64,000 nt of DNA from Sparassis latifolia (lineage: Eukaryota; Basidiomycota; Agaricomycetes; Polyporales; Sparassidaceae). Both the position numbers and the translations under genes were made by a program. The notes below the pieces were generated by a model. The model worked only from the letters and a program-made list of their open reading frames with translations. It had not been told where the DNA came from and searched no databases. Positions 46,795 through 58,374 of the stretch are shown piece after piece (the first letter of the stretch is position 1; each line of letters starts with the position of its first letter). Where the stretch lies: positions 1,674,001-1,738,000 of the forward strand of contig CM031554.1 of assembly GCA_018466975.1 (NCBI GenBank), given 5' to 3'.

Positions 46795-48381
46795 TTAGAA
46801 AAGTTCCATATCAAGAGTGCCGACAGGCACTCTATTGAGCTTTGCCAAGTCCCTCTTATTTATATGGAGTTGCGGACGCAGAGATAAATATTGCAGGCGC
46901 ATGCCTTGTGCTTGGCGGTATGCAAGGCTGTTATGCATCGCAGTGATGGTAACTTTGCCGATTCCTGAATATTCTGTGTCTAGGTACAGCTTTTTTAGCC
47001 GAGGACAAAGAATCGCGTCTGTTCCCTGCGGTGGTGCTGAGCCGAGAGCCTCGAATAAGGCGATGGTATCGGGCCTGCCTCTGAATTCAAGGCGCTGTAG
47101 GAGGGGAAAGCTGTACAGTGTAGTCCTCCATACGTCCACGTCCAGAAAGTCCTCATTGATGTAGTGTTCTTCACCTATGACCACCAGCGTCATTAGGGGA
47201 GAGGAACGGAAGACGTCCGAGATCTCGAGCATGACGTTAGCGAGGAGATACCCGATATCCCGTTCGAAGTAGTCGTCGAATCTCATCGACAATTTGGGCT
47301 CCCCAGGTTTGGCATCATCATCGCTATGGTCATAACCGTCCAGCAGAATACCTCCTCTTTTCACGTCGAAGCGAAGATGATTTATCTGCCGAATAGTCGG
47401 TGACATAAAGTTGTCCTTGGGGACCGCTAGAGAAACGGTATCGACGAGCACGTAGTAGTCAACGCCCACTTCGAGCGGGTAGGTGAATGAGAGAGTGGTG
47501 CCCGTCTGTATGGACAAATGCGAGAGCAGCCACTTGACATTGAATGTTGTATCTCCAAGATGTAACCGTCGCAACTTCAAAAGCGATAGAGTTCGCGTGG
47601 GTGGGGAATATCCGGCTCCTCACCTACCCAATCCATAATCTGCAAGTTTTCCACAACACTAGGCGCAGAATAATCTACATGCAACGTCTCGAGGGCCGGC
47701 GAGATCTGCAAAAAATCCAGGAATTCGTCCATTGTGTCAGGCCTTGTCAGCCTTGCAAGTCGCAAGTTAACGAGGGAAGAGAAAGGGGGATAGTTCCACT
47801 GTATGTCGACTGCCGCCAACGATAGAGAACGATAGAGAACGAAGGGACGGATACTGATCGGATCTCGGATTCCAAAAGAATTTCTTGTCCGGACGCCGCC
47901 CGCTTTCAGCACCGAGAGCGAGCTGAGTGAGCCATGGCATGTCGAAGTCGAGACTCTGAACGAGAGTCTCCAAATCTGATGATTCCCACCGAAGGCTTCG
48001 GATTCTATGGCCATTTGCAGAGATGGAATTAATGACGCCAGCAAGATCCGAGACAGCATCATCTTCCTCAGAGAAGATGTTCACCAGCATATCCCCGGAG
48101 TTCTTCAAGCAAAAATTCACAAAGGGGAGATTTTTTGCGACGTGTATGTCTGTCCATAAGGCAGACACTCCTAGGCCCACTGTCCGCCAACGACGACAAA
48201 CCTCGAGGACCCGTATCCACTCCATGTACCCACAATCAACAGAGAGCAGGTGAAAAATCCCGGCCAACAGCTCTGCAGAAAGCGTACTTGCAGCGCTGGT
48301 TGACATTGACCCGAGCGCTCCGACACGACAAAGAGCTTTCTCTGCTGCGATCGCCGTGTCGTTCTTGCGGTCTCCTGCCAT
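46795..48381 (-). pseudogene. F-box family copy 3, with two readable frameshifts
   Basis: The first frame (48381-47767) holds an F-box: ASTLSAELLAGIFHLLSVD, then VCRRWRTVGLGVSALWTD, followed by HRIRSLRWESSDLETLVQSL. At 47821-47840 the 10-base word GATAGAGAAC stands twice in a row; with a single copy the frame would run LRSLSLAAVDIQWN into the second segment, as in copy 2. The second segment (LARLTRPDTMDEFLDFLQIS; LETLHVDYSAPSVVENLQIM) then ends at a TGA near 47580, where one base is missing compared with copy 2 before LRRLHLGDTTFNVKWLL. The last 261 codons are open to LDMELF at 46795. Both lesions are simple and look recent, since the remaining sequence is well conserved. Confidence 0.85.
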
Positions 48382-48923
48382 GTCTAACTCTAACGTAATT
48401 TCTGGCGTACAATATCAGCCTCCAACACCGAACGCTGGACAGTATCAGTCTTTATTTAATTTCACGCCGAATATGCACGACGACCTACAGAGTCAAAGCC
48501 AACAATAAACAGTGAGTTTCAAGCACAACAGTAGTAGTAGTGGTTGAAATGCGTGAAATTTGGAATGGTTCAGGTTCTGGTAGATGGAAGCTTGAATTCT
48601 GTAAGACTCTAGTGGTTCTGTGTTGAACTGAGATGTGGTTGAGGTGTGGATGTAATGAATACTTACGTTACTAGTAGTTGAACGTTTTGGCACTTGCGCA
48701 CTGCCAGTTGCGGCTCCGGCGCCTCGGAGTAGATATGGTTCCCATGTGACAGGACGCGACACCACCGTGACAACCAACTACCTGATTAGGACATGTAGAA
48801 ATCTCTGTAGGCGATAGGCGACAAACGAGACTCTAATACTCGTCAATTATATATTTGGAGTGAGTACAGTGCTCTAGAGCAACATCGTGATGGTAAGAAA
48901 TACACCAGTGTGTCATGTTAGCT
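48382..48923. other. Intergenic region
   Basis: No gene recognised. It contains a short GTA/GTT triplet run (48526-48543). It separates the 5' end of F-box copy 3 from the 3' end of the permease gene. Confidence 0.4.
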
Positions 48924-51256
48924 CTACGTTGATCCTTCGTCTACTTTCTCCACCTCTGCTGGATTCATAACATCTATTCCCATCTCTTCCGCTGAAGGGA
49001 ACAATGAAATCAGCCACGATTATCCGTATGTCACCTGGAAGATAAATCAGGACATACCAGCGATCTGTCTGACCGGGCCCGTGAACCACTTTCTCGCACT
49101 CAGCACCCAGAAGCCCAGGCTATACACGAGCACAATCCCGACCGCCACTATAGAGTAGTTCAATGTCTGTGAGTTCACTGGGTTCTCTTGTGGCAGGATG
49201 AAGACGATGGTGATGAACGCTATCCAGGCCACTGCGGCGATCGCGACTGGGAACGAGAATGCGCCGAGATGGAAGGGCCCACGGACGAATCGGTCGGCGT
49301 AGACAATGCGCAATGCAATGGGTATCGCTTGAGGGGAGACATCAGTTTCTGAACAACTGAGTCAACTACCACAGTACAGTGACGTACCGTAAGAGATGTA
49401 CAGCCCGATTGTAGCGATACTTGTCGCGGCGGAGAAAGCCACGGAACTTCCAAGACTGGGCAAGCCGAGGATGAAGCTGAGCGTACATGCAAGCCAAACT
49501 GGGTATGAGTATTTAAGCGTTGAATAAAAACAAACTGTGCATGAGATATGGAGACTGCATACCGGTGCGCACCGGAGATTTGCGCTTCACATCAACCTTG
49601 CGGAAGAACTTATGTCCGGGTATCCCACCGTCCCGAGCGAACGCATACATCATCCTGCTATTAGACGTAACGGAGCTGCAGGCACCTGATTAACGTGGTC
49701 GGTCTACGGAAAACAGAAAAGACTTCTTACAACGTTCCACACCAGAACATAGCACCTGTAGAATATATTTGTTAATGTGCGTGAATAGGACACGCGACAC
49801 AAATGCATACCGATGATTATAACCTACCGGCACGAGTCAGCCACACGACGTTGAGAAGAGTGGGAACATTGTACCATTAGGACAATCGCACCCTTTTCTC
49901 CCACGGCGTCCAAGAGTATCTGGGCCACCGGTTCGCCTGTCGGGGACGCGACAGTGGTTGCGAGATCCTGGATAGAGAAGAGCAGACCCAGGATAAGGAA
50001 CCACCCAAGGACGGCGGAGACGCCAATAGCCATGATGATGCCTATCGGACCGGACATTGCAGCGTTGTGCGTCTCTTCTGTCATCTACATTCTTCAAAGT
50101 CAGCATCGTTTGAATACCTCACAACTGCGAGAGTCTGCACTGACGTGCGCCGATGCGTCGAAGCCCGTCAGAGTATACTGCGCCATTAGGATACCGATGA
50201 CTGTAACGTACGCCGGGCTCGCGCGCTCGCTCCAACCTGGACCGCCCACGCCTGTGCCATCAATAAATGTCTGAAACACGAAGTGCCCGGACTGATGCGT
50301 CGGCGCCTTCGCAAGAATTGTAATCACGAGCGCCGTCGTCCCTAACGCGTGCCAGTATACCGAGATATTGTTGAGGTACTTCAGCAGGTGTACTCCAAAT
50401 GTGTTGATGAGACCTTGCGCGACGAGGACGGCTGCATACATTCCGATATTGGTTTTCGCGGTCGGCACGAAGTTAGTTCCGAAAGTGGAGACGGTGCCGA
50501 TGAAAGTGGAGCACGCGAAGCTCCGAGATAAGTCAGCGAGTAGATTTGTAGTTGAAGAGTTCCCGACTCACCTGATACCAGTTGTGACAGCAACTTGCCC
50601 AAGCAAATTAAACCAGCCCGTTATCCATGACGCAAAGGCAGCGTTCTCTGGCTTGGAGAGCATGGCGGACCAGAAGTATGGACCACCACTCGTGGGATGT
50701 GCGCTGCACACCTCTGGGAGAAGTAAGAATTGGCGCAGGGACTAGAAACAGTTTGCATACCAGCCATTGCGAGCCCTACAAGAATGGTGAAGCAGGCTGT
50801 CCATGGGTCATGTGAGGAAACGCGTGGCAGCGAATGTGCACTGAGCACATACCGACAACAATCCAGCCCCACACCATGACAGCAGGACCACCTGTATTCT
50901 GTTTCATAAAACATCATGTTTGGAACTGATACTGACATGTTTAGGACGCACCAGACCATAAAGGAAGAGCGAGGGTATACCAGTGATAACGCTGATGATC
51001 GAGAAGGAGATACCGAAATTCTATCGTTACCAGGTGTCAATGTAACCAATGCGATGCGCATCATCACATACTTGCAAGAGACTCAAGTCGCGCCTGCGCA
51101 CACGATTCAACTCTCATGTCTAGTCATGCGATCAGACAATACTCACTTCAATTCTTGCTTGTACCCCATCCTCGCTAACTCGGCTTCATCGGCACCAGCC
51201 TCCATGACCGTTCCCGCAGCGACCTTGACTTCCCGTAAGCTTATTGAGTCCGCCAT
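48924..51256 (-). CDS. Amino-acid/GABA/choline permease (APC superfamily, UGA4/HNM1-like)
   Basis: This is a 12-TM plasma or vacuolar membrane symporter of the fungal ACT subfamily. The start at 51256 (MADSISLREVKVAAGTVMEAG) leads into DEAELARMGYKQELK, the conserved pre-TM1 motif of the subfamily. Later exons give PTSGGPYFWSAMLSKPENAA (TM3 region), FASWITGWFNLLGQVAVTTG, TGFDASAHMTEETHNAA (TM6 to loop motif, split by an intron), GPIGIIMAIGVSAVLGWFLI, and the C-terminal TMs LGAFSFPVAIAAVAWIAFIT and LNYSIVAVGIVLVYSLGFW. A last small exon adds AEEMGIDVMNPAEVEKVD, ending at 48924. About ten introns interrupt the gene. The exact substrate (GABA, choline or an amino acid) cannot be told. Confidence 0.9.
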
Positions 51257-51821
51257 GGCCGTCGAGAGCGAAAAGAACGAGAAGCGAGCGTGGGGAGGTG
51301 AGCAATATATGAAAGGATAACGCCCGAGCCATGATAGACGCCTGCGTGTGACGCGCTGGTATCTCTCACCGACCTGACATCTGGTGGTCATGGAATCTTG
51401 AGGATCCTCCCTCCAATCATCGTTGGAGGATCTATCTTCCCGTACGTGACAGAAGTATCCTATCTCATTGTCGCGGATCGAGAGCATGAGGGCCGTGCAT
51501 GTATGAAGCCCTCCTCCGAGTTCCCGGAGCCTGAGTAGTCGCAGATCGTATGTTTGAGAATGCTGGGTTCACGAAGAACCCCGAGGGCCTGAATCGCGAG
51601 TCCGGGAAAGTAGATATCACTGAATCAAAACACCAACACTATAGCACCACGCACTATCTCAGGAGAGGGCAACCAAGTCACAATGTTCAATTTTTCACGC
51701 CCCTGATGATCTAGAATATGGAGCTACGGATAAGGTTGGAAATGCCCACCGAAGCCAAGCACACTGATAGCCTATCTAAGCGAAGACGGACGAAGCGCCT
51801 AGCGCAGAGCAAGGTGACAGG
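51257..51821. other. Intergenic region
   Basis: Upstream region of the permease and 3' flank of the next F-box gene. No other gene is seen; ORFs here overlap the ends of neighbours. Confidence 0.4.
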
Positions 51822-53684
51822 TCAGAACACGTGGACATTGATGCCCTCTACGTTGTCGTTGAACGTCCCAAACTATGGGTCATCACATGAAGCTCAGCGT
51901 GAGACCACCGTAACTATACTGGCTACTCACCTTTACCTCAATGAGCCTCTCTTCGTCGATCATGTACCCATTGTTTTCAAAAGAATTCATCCCTCTGGAG
52001 GACTGCACGTAAGGCAAGGAAGTCACCACATCCTGCTTGAAGGGGGCACCTCTGAGGCGAGCAGGTTCCTTACTAGAGTAAACTTTCCTTTGCCGCCCCT
52101 GTTACCATACCGATCAGTATGTGGTTCATAAGACGGGCCTCCAGCATCGTCATGGATCATAGCAGACAAGTGACGGGGATGGACGTTGAAGTCGAGCACA
52201 TAGATGTGGCGGGCTACTGAGTTGACGACGCTCGATCGAAGAACAACTCTCTGCCCGCTCGTGTATCTGACACCGACCTACGTCAATGACACAACGGACT
52301 TGGAATCACGTCACATACCTTTCGAAGGTGTTTCCATACACAGGTAACATCGCAATACGTGTGTTCTTAGGACCCCACTCGTCCCATGGAACGACCCGTG
52401 CTTGGATCTGCCCATCCAACGAAGACGAGACGAATGACAACAAGTACCGGCAATGGACAAACCCCGAAAAAGCGCCTGAGATCTGTCGCCTGTTTGATGC
52501 TAGGTATGACAGTTGCATGACAATAATACGCTCCGCGGGAGATGTAGCGAATGGCACTCCGGGAATGACTCCTGCGAGGAGCGGTGCAATACCCAGTGAC
52601 ATATTTCCGATGATATATTTGTCGCGCACGAGCGGGAGATTGAGAATGGCGACGGGATGGAAGGTTGAAAACGTTAGCGGAGTAGTGGACACGACCTGGG
52701 CATCAGTGAATGCAAAGAGGACGAGGGACCCAGAGTTCGGCTTGTCACTGAGAAGTAAGACACGGCTGGATAGGAATATGAACGACGTTGGGACGAAAAT
52801 GAGACTACTCTCGTGTTCTTCCTATATAAAATAAAGGCTCGTAAGGGCAAGTACACAAAACGACCGGTCCGAAATACTCACGAGAATAATACTACCAGTG
52901 TGCCAATTCCAAATTCTGAGTGTGTATTCACTACGCGGGGAGAAGAGGCCAACAAGATCACCCGCGATCTGGAGTGACTCAAACGAGAGATTTGTAAGGC
53001 GTCCCGGAAGTGTTCCAAGTTGGGCCAAAGGGTGTACTGAGTTCGATGATAGCGTGCGTAGACGAACACTGCATAACAGTGTGCAATCAGACACAGTCGT
53101 GAAATATAAAAATTATAATGCGCACCAGCCTTCAGCGTCCAAGAGAACAAGTAGATCCTGCGAGGGATCCACGGCAAAGTTCGCCACGATGTGTTCCACG
53201 GATCTCTCGGCGAGCTTAAGTGTAGGATTCGCATGCGATGGAAGGGATGTAAGAAGCAGCTGCCTCTGCGAAATTCTTTCAATGAGGAGACCCTGGACCA
53301 TGTCATAGCATCGCATGGGAGTAGCCGTCCTACTACGGTCCCTCGCAGAAAGCGTTTGTGACCAATCCAGGTGTAGCCATCTCCTACGTCGTTCGAGGAG
53401 CATATCGAGCCGATCCGTAGTCGCCAGAGAGCAGGATGGGCCATCGATGAAGCCATCGGCAGCCAGTTCAATGTTATAGCGGAGCTGCACGGAAGATTCT
53501 ACCACAGCACAGAACAATTTACAGACCTAGAAGTCGAAAAAATGTGCATACATCCTCAATGACTATCTGTCAATGCACTCACCAGCTTACATGAAGACAG
53601 CTCATCGCCGTCAACATAGATAAGGCACTTAGTGATCAGCTCGGGCGGTAGAGACACAACATGCCCTCGAGTGATGCTGTCCAT
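51822..53684 (-). CDS. F-box protein, paralogue of the gene at 28729-30548
   Basis: The first exon from 53684 gives ITRGHVVSLPPELITKCLIY then DGDELSSCKL, an F-box; a GTGAGT..TAG intron follows, then VCKLFCAVVESSVQLRYNIE and LAADGFIDGPSC. The block LDMLLERRRRWLHLDWSQ and FAVDPSQDLLVLLDAEG are shared with the 28.7-30.5 kb paralogue. The C-terminal part (QRVVLRSSVVNSVARHIYVL; DFNVHPRHLSAMIHDDA) reaches MIDEERLIEVK and a last tiny exon ending INVHVF. One inner intron near 52075-52112 (38 bases) is unusually short but is needed to keep frame; if it is not real the gene carries a frameshift there. The likely role is substrate receptor of an SCF ubiquitin ligase; no substrate is known. Confidence 0.75.
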
Positions 53685-53963
53685 CTCAAGTGGATCCAAC
53701 AGCACAGGGGATTATTCGGTTCTGAAGTTGAACAAAATCAAGCTCAAGGTAGTAAGGGGTATACGTGACTCACGAATGCATTACGATCGGCGTGACAGGT
53801 CATCGCTAGCTCAGCCCGTCTGTCACGCCCACCTGAACTCCCAGCGTTGAGCAACATCGCCCACTCGCGCCTCCCGACGCGTTCTCGGTGGCGCGCTCGG
53901 TCGCGCTTTGGGACCCGGCGCCCGCATGTAAGCGGGGCGGAGAAATTCTCGCAAGATCTTTCA

Positions 53964-53990
53964 GTGAACGGCCCGTGTCGGGCCGTTCAC
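53964..53990. repeat. Perfect 12-bp inverted repeat with 3-base loop
   Basis: Arms GTGAACGGCCCG and CGGGCCGTTCAC flank the loop TGT. The hairpin would be GC-rich and stable. It lies in the spacer between an F-box gene (leftward) and a decayed VAP-like gene (rightward), so it could sit in a promoter or 5' UTR; no protein frame depends on it. Confidence 0.8.
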
Positions 53991-54133
53991 GGACGTACGG
54001 AGCCGGGAGCGCGGCAAGGGAAGGAAAGTCGGAAACCTCGGGCGCATAACCAAAGTAGCGCGGGTGCACCAGCCTCCGATTATATATCTCAGGTCAGCAA
54101 TTGTAACATCACTCGCCTCATTCCCTCTGCAAA

Positions 54134-55009
54134 ATGGCGATCGTACTCAACCCTACCAGTTTTCTCGGTTTTGACAGCGTGTCGTACACTGCTTGAGTTC
54201 TCGCCGACATTATTGTGTGATGTTGTCCAGGAACCCTCACCGACCATGTCAGGAGATCGCCCACCATCTCACACTACAATGCGCAACCCATTGCATTCAA
54301 GGTCAAAACCATCGCTCCAAAGGTGTGTAGAGTTGTTTCGTTGCTGGTAGGCGTGATGTGGACATTCTCCAGATGTACTGCGTGCTAGACAGAGTGGGGC
54401 CCGGAAGTACTGTGGAAGTTCGTGGTACGCGGATTGTACCGTTTTGCTTGAATTCAGTCATGTTCAGTTTGCGTAGTCATGTCGCGGGAAACGAAGCAGA
54501 ATCCACCTCTAAGTGCTAGGTGCAAAGACAAGTTCTTGATTGAGATCACCACTATTATTCCAAAGGAGATCACGCCCCTATACGACATGTTCTTCCGCTG
54601 CCATTGTTCCTCTGGTTATCACTGATCTTCACGTTGCAGTTCAACGACCCGATTAGGCACGTTCACTCTCGGAAGTTTCGCGTAGTATATCTTCCACCAG
54701 AAGAGCAGGCACTTCCCGAGAAAGACGGGCAACCACCTGTTCGTCAGTACCCCGATGCCTATGGTCTTGTCAGAAGAGACCGCAGTTGGGCAGATGACGC
54801 GTCTCGATGCCGAACGTTGCAAAGATCACTGCGCTCGCTATTCCTGTCCCCACTGTCAGCTCTTCTGAATAGCCGAGTATGTATTAGTGCTTTTACTTGT
54901 GAAAGTAAGCTCAGAATATTTACGGTGCTTGAATGCAGAGCTAGCATCGATTGGAAGAAACCGAAGGCTCCGACCGAAGCGGCGAAGACACCGAAGCCAA
55001 CCAATTAAT
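54134..55009 (+). pseudogene. Decayed VAP/Scs2-like MSP-domain gene
   Basis: VAP proteins are ER tail-anchored and bind FFAT motifs at membrane contact sites. Pieces of the MSP domain occur in order on the plus strand: MAIVLNPTSFLGFD (54134), LTDHVRRSPTISHYNAQPIA then FKVKTIAPK (about 54238-54321), YCV..GPGSTVEV (54376), then PPLSARCKDKFLIEITT and a RKFRVVYLPPEEQAL block (about 54670). The VAP hallmark CKDKFL is kept. However, I could not join the first two pieces in frame, and no C-terminal membrane anchor is found before the stop near 55009. It is either a pseudogene or a badly diverged paralogue with unusual introns; the true VAP gene is presumably elsewhere. Confidence 0.55.
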
Positions 55010-56695
55010 GAAGCTACGCGGAAGTGACAACGAACGAAACTCGCGCAGATGCACACCGAAAGCACGGCATCTGCAAGACTCCAGGCGGAGTCTCTCCGTA
55101 AGAAAAAAGCGGACTCTCACAAGTGAGAAGACAAGGGCGCCTGTTGCATCCTCTCGGCAGCCTCCCCTTGCAACATTGGTGATACCTGGCATGACTCCCA
55201 TATCGGGCGAAACTCAATCAGATCTAGGGCTGGACATGCTCAATCCTGATACTCTGACACATACTGTCACTGCACCACCAAATCTCCCTCCATGACCGAT
55301 CGCCTACTCGATGCTGTCGTTGGCCAAGGTCGCTGCATGCCGAGACCATGGAGCACACCTGGCTGGCCTTTCTGTCTGGTCCAAGTTGGGTGCGGCAGAC
55401 AGATCACTACTCTATGTATTATCCGCTGAAGTTGTCTTCTGTTTGTTGCTAACTTGACCTATACCTGTTCCTGTGGTCCAGCTTGAACACGAGGCGCTTG
55501 CGCACCTCCATGTAGGCCTGGCTATGTCGGCGAGGTTCCTCGCGTCCCGGACAATGGGCTCCGCAAGTGGTTGGAGATCCGCGAGTCAGGATGTGGGCCG
55601 GTGTTATAGTAACTCCATATTCAGCTTTGTGCGTTATACTTACTAGATGTGAATCTCAATGTTCATTAATTGACGAGTGAGTTGACATTTTCATAGGTGG
55701 CCACACACGACTGAAGCAACATCGGGCGACACTACTCGCCTTGCAGAGAGCGCCGCAGACTTCACATCCGCTCTCTACGATGGCGACAGTGCCCTTCGTG
55801 ACGCGCCTGAGGGTCGCGAATGGCGCGTCAGCGCTCAGCTGCTATTTGTGCCAGTATTCACTCGGCGCATCAAATTTTCTCTTAAGCGTATGTGTGGAGT
55901 GAGAATATTTGTTGCCGCCGCCTGTGATGGATTTCAGGAGGGGTTCATAGTTTTGTAAACGTGTCATTCCGAGTGTGCACTTTGTATACACTTGGACGTC
56001 ATGGATCGGTCGGACATTGCAGGAGATGATACTGTGAACTTGATGATGGTCTGCTTATCAACACCGCCGCTGACACGTCGATTCAGTGGTCCACGTTCAT
56101 GCACCCGGTTTTGATGGGTTGAGGGGCTGCAGAGATACATGGGAAAGATGTCGAAGGAATCACTGCGACATCCTGCTTTACCATTGTCCGATCCTTCTGT
56201 CAGGTGTGAGTTTGACTTACAAAGTTCGTCTTCTCCAAAATCGGCCCCGAAGAATCCGAGGCTGCTGACTGCAGTGCGCATAATAATTCACCAAGCCAAT
56301 ATTCATTCGGTGTTGACACTCGAAGCCAACCGGTTATAGTGGTATATCTGTAACACATAAAAATTGCGTGTAAGAGTTAGCACATGTTGATGACTTTACG
56401 TTTAAGATGATGCGGGATGACCCACATCTGCCAGTGCAAACTATTACAGCATTTTGCAGGAGTTGCATGACGGAGCGGCCGAGTCAGGGAGTCGGTATTA
56501 CTCGGTAGCATACCTCGTTACGGCCGAACTCTCACATCTTGCGGAGGAAGCAGATGGTTGGACGCAGGTGTGAATGAAGGACATATTTAGACGTTTTGAG
56601 GCCTATATTCCGAAGACACAAAGGGACTAACAACTCGTACACACACGATAAGCAGCCACTACTAAGAACAGGATCAGTCCATGTGTCCGTTACAA
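55010..56695. other. Region without recognisable intact genes
   Basis: Frames after the VAP-like relic (for example to 55295) are Arg/Ser-rich and may be the decayed tail of that gene. Further on only short frames without motifs occur. Confidence 0.4.
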
Positions 56696-57490
56696 TTAAT
56701 AGACGAACGGGATGAGTTTGTACGGAGTGATCCTAGACCACTTCTCCCATTGATCACCGAACTCCTTCTTCAGGATCCTATCTTCCTTCGACAGCCTGCT
56801 CACTCCGGAAACAGCAAAGATGATCCAGAAGCTCAGCCACAAGACCACACAGATATTCCGTGCGGTCACACTGAATCTGCCTAAATTCGACCACCACGAA
56901 CCAGGGTCGAGAGACCACAAGACGACGCCGATCGTCTGCATAATCCCGCCAGTGTAGCTCGGGTGCCGGACGATGGAATACGGCCCAACTGTAACGAGCT
57001 GATGTTCCTCCTTCACAGAGAGCTCGTATGTGAAGAACCGTCCGAGTGTGCGATAGCACCACCAGCGGATGAGACCGCCCATGCTTATCAATGTCCCGCT
57101 TGCGACAAATGTGTTCGTGACACGCACGCCGCTGCTAGGCGACAGTGGAAGGAGGGATATATGCCCAGAGAGAGAGGGATATTCCTGGGCGAGAATGACA
57201 GCGATCTCAGCCACTGCTGTAATGACCGCCACGGACTTAAATAATCCATGTCAAATATTGCGAGAGACAGATCATAGAAGGAATACCTTTATAATGTGGA
57301 GCAAGGCATTGAAATTCCCGCGCGATATACTATCTGGTCTGCCATACTTCGACAGTTCCGAGGGTTTAGGAGGCGGATTGGGAGACGTCGAGCCAATGAC
57401 GATGAAGACTGCATTAGATGCTAACAAGGGTATCTTCAAAAGAGGAGTGCTGAGAAGGGGAACAGAAGTGAGGAACATATCGACTGGCAT
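56696..57490 (-). CDS. STE14: Protein-S-isoprenylcysteine O-methyltransferase (247 aa)
   Basis: STE14/ICMT methylates the C-terminal prenylated cysteine of CAAX proteins (Ras, mating pheromone) at the ER, using S-adenosylmethionine. Exons 57490-57287 and 57235-56696 close in frame. The N-terminal exon has an apolar helix (LKIPLLASNAVFIVIGS). Exon 2 shows two further membrane segments, then the ICMT catalytic region: GRFFTYELSVKEEHQLVTVG, PYSIVRHPSYTGG (the RHPxYxG SAM-binding motif), LWLSFWIIFAVSGVSR and EDRILKKEFGDQWEKWSRIT (the E..L..EFG..W motif). All key residues are present. Since basidiomycete pheromones are farnesylated and methylated, this enzyme would be needed for mating, but several copies per genome are usual in Agaricomycetes. 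Confidence 0.92.
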
Positions 57491-58374
57491 GTTACACTGA
57501 CCTGCTCACGGTATATATACGCAAGCCTTCTCCAGCTTCCTAGCCGTCGCCCTGTTGGGAACGAAGGAGACATGGGAAATTAGAGATACGCTGGCTCATG
57601 TCTTCAAGAAGAATTTTCCTCCGGATCTTGGCCGAAGAATCCTATTCGCAGTCAATAGAAGGACACCAATGTGACTATGGAAGTGAAAACGGCAAATCCG
57701 GCATGCGCCCGATACAATTCGATGGAGAGTTTAGCAGGGGTAATTGTCACCGACTTCAGAGCGCGATGCATGCCGGCTGTCTTCTCGAGATGTGAACCGC
57801 CGTACTACTGTAGTATTCACAGCGTAAGTGAGAGCCAGCCGCCGTAACGCTGCTTACGCAGGGTCGTTCTGTAGGACGCACCCTTTCCCTCGCCTTGCAC
57901 TTTGTTTGAATGAAGTCGGTGGCTACGTGCGAATATTATCTGCAGCTGAAGAATTAAGGCAACTGTTGAAAAAGATTGATCTTGCGACTACCTGTAACTT
58001 GGAAATAATAGATGAGCAACCGATATCCTTATCGGAAAGGAGTCTTACACGTTATGTTGGCCATGACGCGACCCGTCAACGCGTCAACACTTGACACGGA
58101 AGGCAAGTCCACTATCAAGTTCCACCACAGGAAGGTAGAAGAGGCGAGCCATTACATGTGTTGATGCCAAACTGGTGCAGACGTCGAATCTTCTTTGCGG
58201 GATACTTCTCCACGAAGGCCACGTCTGACGAGATGCATCATGGGAGTGCGGTGTCCGCGACCTTATGCCTTGTTCAATTATGTCCCTCCCTACTACTTTC
58301 CCTACTTTGATCGCTTCAGCAGGTGTCTTATTTTAGACCTGCGTCTCGGCTAGATCAGAGTTTGCAGTTGCTCG
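57491..58374. other. Intergenic region
   Basis: Upstream of STE14. Short plus-strand frames (57598-57795 and 57828-58094) show no family motif. Confidence 0.4.
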
